From UBA668 sp038234785 (GTDB taxonomy: Bacteria; Actinomycetota; Acidimicrobiia; Acidimicrobiales; Ilumatobacteraceae), in NCBI GenBank assembly GCA_038234785.1, contig JBBQTC010000010.1, positions 11,392 through 75,391 on the forward strand: 64,000 bases of DNA, in the 5' to 3' direction. Position 1 is the first letter of the stretch. Every line of letters starts with the position of its first letter. Below the pieces are notes generated by a model. That model was not told the origin of the DNA, did not search any database, and worked only from the letters and a program-made list of their open reading frames with translations. The translations under genes and the position numbers were made by a program. Positions 61,598 through 64,000 of the stretch are shown here, piece by piece.

Positions 61598-62550
61598 GCG
61601 ACATCGAGATCATCGAGATCGAGCCCACCGACGGCCAGGATCCGGACACCGGCTTCGCGGACACGCTGCTCCCCCGCAACGACGTGGCGGTCCATGCACA
61701 GCAACTGACCAAACGATATGGCGGCCTGGTGGCGGTGAACCAGCTCGACCTGGTGGTCCCGAAAGGTTCCGTGTTCGGCCTCATCGGCCCGAATGGAGCC
61801 GGCAAGAGCACCACCTTCGCGATGATGGCGAGCCTGCTGCGACCGACGACCGGGCGGATCACCGTGATGGGTGCCGACCCCTCGAAGAAGCCGAGGACCG
61901 TTCGCCGCCGGATGGGGTACATGCCCGACAATCTCGGGGTGTACGACAACCTCCGCGTCGACGAGTACCTCGAGTTCTTCGCCGCGTCGTACGGCATCCA
62001 CCGCTCCGAATGGCCGACCCTCGTCGATGGGCTGCTGGAACTGGTCGACCTCGGCGTGAAGCGCACCGCCATGGTGAACTCGCTGTCGCGAGGGATGAAG
62101 CAACGGCTGAGTCTCGCCCGCGCGTTGGTCCACGACCCGGAGCTGTTGATCCTCGACGAGCCGGCGAGCGGCCTCGATCCGCGGGCGAGAGTAGAGCTGC
62201 GGGAACTGTTGCGTTCGCTCAATGCGATGGGCAAGACCATCGTCATCTCCTCGCACATCCTCGCCGAGTTGGAGGAGATGTGCACCGACATCGCGATCAT
62301 GGAGGCCGGCAAGCTGCTCGCTTCCGGGCCGCCGCGCCAGATCCTTTCGCAACTCGGTGGTGCCCGCACGATCCGGGTGCGCTTCGCAGATCACAGCACC
62401 GAGACGTTCACGGTGCACGACGACGCCGGACAGACCGGGCTCCTGCGTCGACTCCTGGTCGACGATGGTCGCGAGGTGGTCGAGTTCGTGGAGGAATCGG
62501 GCGGGTTGGAGCAGCTGTTCATGACCATCACCGAAGGGGTCGTGCAATGA
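61594..62550 (+). CDS. ABC transporter ATP-binding protein
   Basis: 318 aa from GTG 61594. Acidic N-terminal tail of about 35 residues, then LTKRYGGLVAVNQLDL, Walker A GPNGAGKSTT, signature LSRGMKQRLSLARAL, Walker B LLILDEPASGLDPRAR, H-loop ISSHILAELEEM. The signature is SRGMK, the form common in ABC-2 exporters. It pairs with the next gene (ATGA overlap). Confidence 0.94.
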   Translation: MSDIEIIEIEPTDGQDPDTGFADTLLPRNDVAVHAQQLTKRYGGLVAVNQLDLVVPKGSVFGLIGPNGAGKSTTFAMMASLLRPTTGRITVMGADPSKKPRTVRRRMGYMPDNLGVYDNLRVDEYLEFFAASYGIHRSEWPTLVDGLLELVDLGVKRTAMVNSLSRGMKQRLSLARALVHDPELLILDEPASGLDPRARVELRELLRSLNAMGKTIVISSHILAELEEMCTDIAIMEAGKLLASGPPRQILSQLGGARTIRVRFADHSTETFTVHDDAGQTGLLRRLLVDDGREVVEFVEESGGLEQLFMTITEGVVQ

Positions 62551-63488
62551 TGAACCCGGTGCTCAGCCGCGAGCTGCGCGAGCGAATGCGTACGGGACGG
62601 GCCTTCGTCGTCATCGGCGTCTTCCTCGCGATGCTGATCCTCACGGTGTACCTCGTGTACCAGGGCACCACCAGCACCGGCCAGATCGATCTCGACCTGT
62701 CGCGCCAGACCCGCATGGGACGCGACATCTTCGAGTACGTCCTGCTCGTCATGCTGCTGCTGGTGCTGTTCTTCGTGCCTGGTCTCACCGCGGGAGCGAT
62801 CGCCGGTGAGCGCGAGCGGCAGACCTTGCTACCCCTGCAGGTGACGTTGCTGCGGCCGCGCAGCATCCTCGTCGGCAAGGTCCTCGCCGGCATGAGCTTC
62901 CTGGTGCTGCTGCTGGTGGCGTCGCTGCCCGTGATGATGGTCGCGTACCTCCTCGGCGGGATCCGCGTGATCGATGGCGCCAAAGGGCTCGGAATCATCT
63001 GCGTCGTCGCCTTCTTGCTGACGACGATGATCGCCTCGTTGAGCACCATCACCAAGCGGGTGCAGACGGCGACCTTGCTGTCGTACGGATTCACCGCGCT
63101 GCTCGTCCTGGTCGGCCCGTTGCTCTACCTGACCCTGGCCATCGCCGACGGGAGCAAGGGCACCGATGCCCGCAACCCGCCAGCGGTGCTCGTCGCCGTC
63201 AATCCGATCTCGATCGTCGCCGATGCCACTGCGGGCGAAGTGGTCACCGACGGCGGCAACCCCTTGCGCGAGGTGCGCAAGTTCATCGTCGAGTCCAAGT
63301 CGAGGAACGCCGACTCCTGGTTCGCGTGGTTCCCGGAGGACGACTTCGGCGCGCAGTTCCGCATCGTCAACGGTCGCACCGGGTTGCCGGCATGGGCCGT
63401 CGGTACCGCCGCCTGGTTCGCGCTGGCCGCGGCGATGTCCACCCTCGCAGTCCGCCGGCTGCGCACACCCGCGGAGACCGAACGATGA
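62547..63488 (+). CDS. ABC-2 type transporter permease
   Basis: 313 aa. Starts MMNPVLSRELRERMRTGRAF, then a first helix (VVIGVFLAMLILTVYLVYQG), a large periplasmic loop, five further helices including FEYVLLVMLLLVLFFVPGLT with the GAIAGERERQTLLPLQVTLL coupling motif. It forms the membrane part for the ATPase upstream. Substrate unknown. Confidence 0.9.
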   Translation: MMNPVLSRELRERMRTGRAFVVIGVFLAMLILTVYLVYQGTTSTGQIDLDLSRQTRMGRDIFEYVLLVMLLLVLFFVPGLTAGAIAGERERQTLLPLQVTLLRPRSILVGKVLAGMSFLVLLLVASLPVMMVAYLLGGIRVIDGAKGLGIICVVAFLLTTMIASLSTITKRVQTATLLSYGFTALLVLVGPLLYLTLAIADGSKGTDARNPPAVLVAVNPISIVADATAGEVVTDGGNPLREVRKFIVESKSRNADSWFAWFPEDDFGAQFRIVNGRTGLPAWAVGTAAWFALAAAMSTLAVRRLRTPAETER

Positions 63489-64000
63489 ATCGCACCCTCA
63501 CTCCCCTGTTCCGGGCCGTCCGACGCCGCCTGCGTGTTGCATGGGCGCTCACGACCGCCCAGATGATCGCCCCCGCCGTCGCACTCATCGCCCTCGGGCT
63601 GGTGCTGGTCGGCCGCTGGTTCGACGCGCCGTGGGCCGAGCGGGCGGCGGTGATCGTCGTACTTGCCGCCCTGCTGGGCATCACCGCGTACGCGGCGTTC
63701 TGCAAGGTTCCCGACACCGTCGTGGCGCGCGCTGCCGACCGCGGGCTGCAGACGCGTGACGCCTTCGCCACGTCGTTGGAGCTCGCCGACCACGACGACG
63801 AGTTCGCGGCGCGGGTTCACTCGCGAGCCAAGGAACTTGCCGACGTGTCCGAACCACGCGCCGCCGTCAGGTTCCGGGTGCTCCGCAAACCCGTCGCGTT
63901 CGCCGCGATCGTGGCCCCCGTGGCGATCGTTCTCGCGTTCATCGCCAATCCGCAGGACGCCGCCCGCCAGCAGAGAGCACGAGATCGTGCCGCCGTGGAG
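63485..64000 (+). CDS. Membrane protein, DUF4175-like N-terminus (runs off right edge)
   Basis: 172 residues visible. ATG 63485 overlaps the permease stop (ATGA). Begins MNRTLTPLFRAVRRRLRVAW, two helices (MIAPAVALIALGLVLVGRWF and AAVIVVLAALLGITAYAAF), the segment ARAADRGLQTRDAFATSLEL, a third helix (KPVAFAAIVAPVAIVLAFIA), then a basic/Gln-rich stretch at the edge. The layout recalls DUF4175-type proteins with a following coiled coil; tentative. Confidence 0.6.
   Translation, partial: MNRTLTPLFRAVRRRLRVAWALTTAQMIAPAVALIALGLVLVGRWFDAPWAERAAVIVVLAALLGITAYAAFCKVPDTVVARAADRGLQTRDAFATSLELADHDDEFAARVHSRAKELADVSEPRAAVRFRVLRKPVAFAAIVAPVAIVLAFIANPQDAARQQRARDRAAVE

Overview
The window is high-GC, densely packed bacterial chromosome, and everything points to an actinobacterium. 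An Acidimicrobiia (Ilumatobacter-like) origin is my best guess, inferred from gene content and not proven. The supporting signs are: mycobacterial-type gene order in several blocks (alaS-ruvX-mltG-aroE, aroC-aroK-aroB-aroQ-pepQ-efp-nusB, hrcA-dnaJ-rsmE, lepA-rpsT-holA, ruvC-ruvA-ruvB, yebC-pdxT-pdxS, pgsA-patA, pimA), a BldD-type regulator, an LLM-class (F420-type) oxidoreductase, phosphatidylinositol mannoside genes, and many start codons that sit 6-8 nt behind a TANNNT hexamer, as in leaderless mRNAs. I see no prophage, insertion sequence, CRISPR array or rRNA gene. The sequence is mostly housekeeping.

Layout. 1-2 kb: carAB on the minus strand, preceded by an RNA leader with a PyrR-type binding loop and an intrinsic terminator. 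2-5 kb: a glycosyltransferase/methyltransferase fusion (+) convergent with, and overlapping, a DUF2079 membrane protein (-). 5-16 kb: one long minus-strand operon running alaS, ruvX, mltG, aroE, aroC, aroK, aroB, GNAT, aroQ, an M24 aminopeptidase, efp, nusB, DUF2079, mostly joined by 4-nt overlaps. 16-20 kb: plus-strand accessory genes (Cys-rich YkgJ-like protein, TauD-like dioxygenase, acyl-CoA dehydrogenase, alkylsulfatase-like hydrolase). 20-28 kb: an EamA transporter, a cyclase-STAND regulator, tRNA-Val, a PAS-GGDEF-EAL protein, hemW and a BldD-like regulator that carries the c-di-GMP signature. 28-38 kb: rsmE, dnaJ, hrcA with a CIRCE-like operator, photolyase, phosphatase, MFS exporter, a family-A polymerase, lepA, rpsT. 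38-44 kb: holA, comEC and comEA split by an opposite-strand membrane gene, a small HELVH protein, a frameshifted kinase relic, an AAC(3)-family gene and an orphan membrane protein. 44-58 kb: patA, pgsA, ruvBAC, yebC, pdxTS, DUF3048, htpX, lemA and pimA on the minus strand, interspersed with plus-strand genes. 58-64 kb: an LLM oxidoreductase, then a four-gene membrane/ABC operon that runs off the window.

How parts work together: the aro genes make chorismate; carAB feeds pyrimidines and arginine and is probably under PyrR attenuation; pgsA, patA and pimA make phosphatidylinositol mannosides; ruvABC resolves Holliday junctions; pdxST makes pyridoxal phosphate; comEA, comEC and holA form a DNA uptake/replication group. 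The EAL-domain protein and the BldD-like protein suggest a local c-di-GMP signalling pair.

The most interesting signals are the PyrR leader on carAB, the c-di-GMP signature in the BldD-like protein beside a probable phosphodiesterase, the CIRCE-like operator before hrcA, the recurrent leaderless-start motif, the doubly frameshifted kinase relic, and the partly visible secreted GATase-like/ABC operon at the right edge. I found nothing that I can claim is a wholly new system; the right-edge operon and the 16-20 kb accessory cluster are the best candidates for undescribed function.
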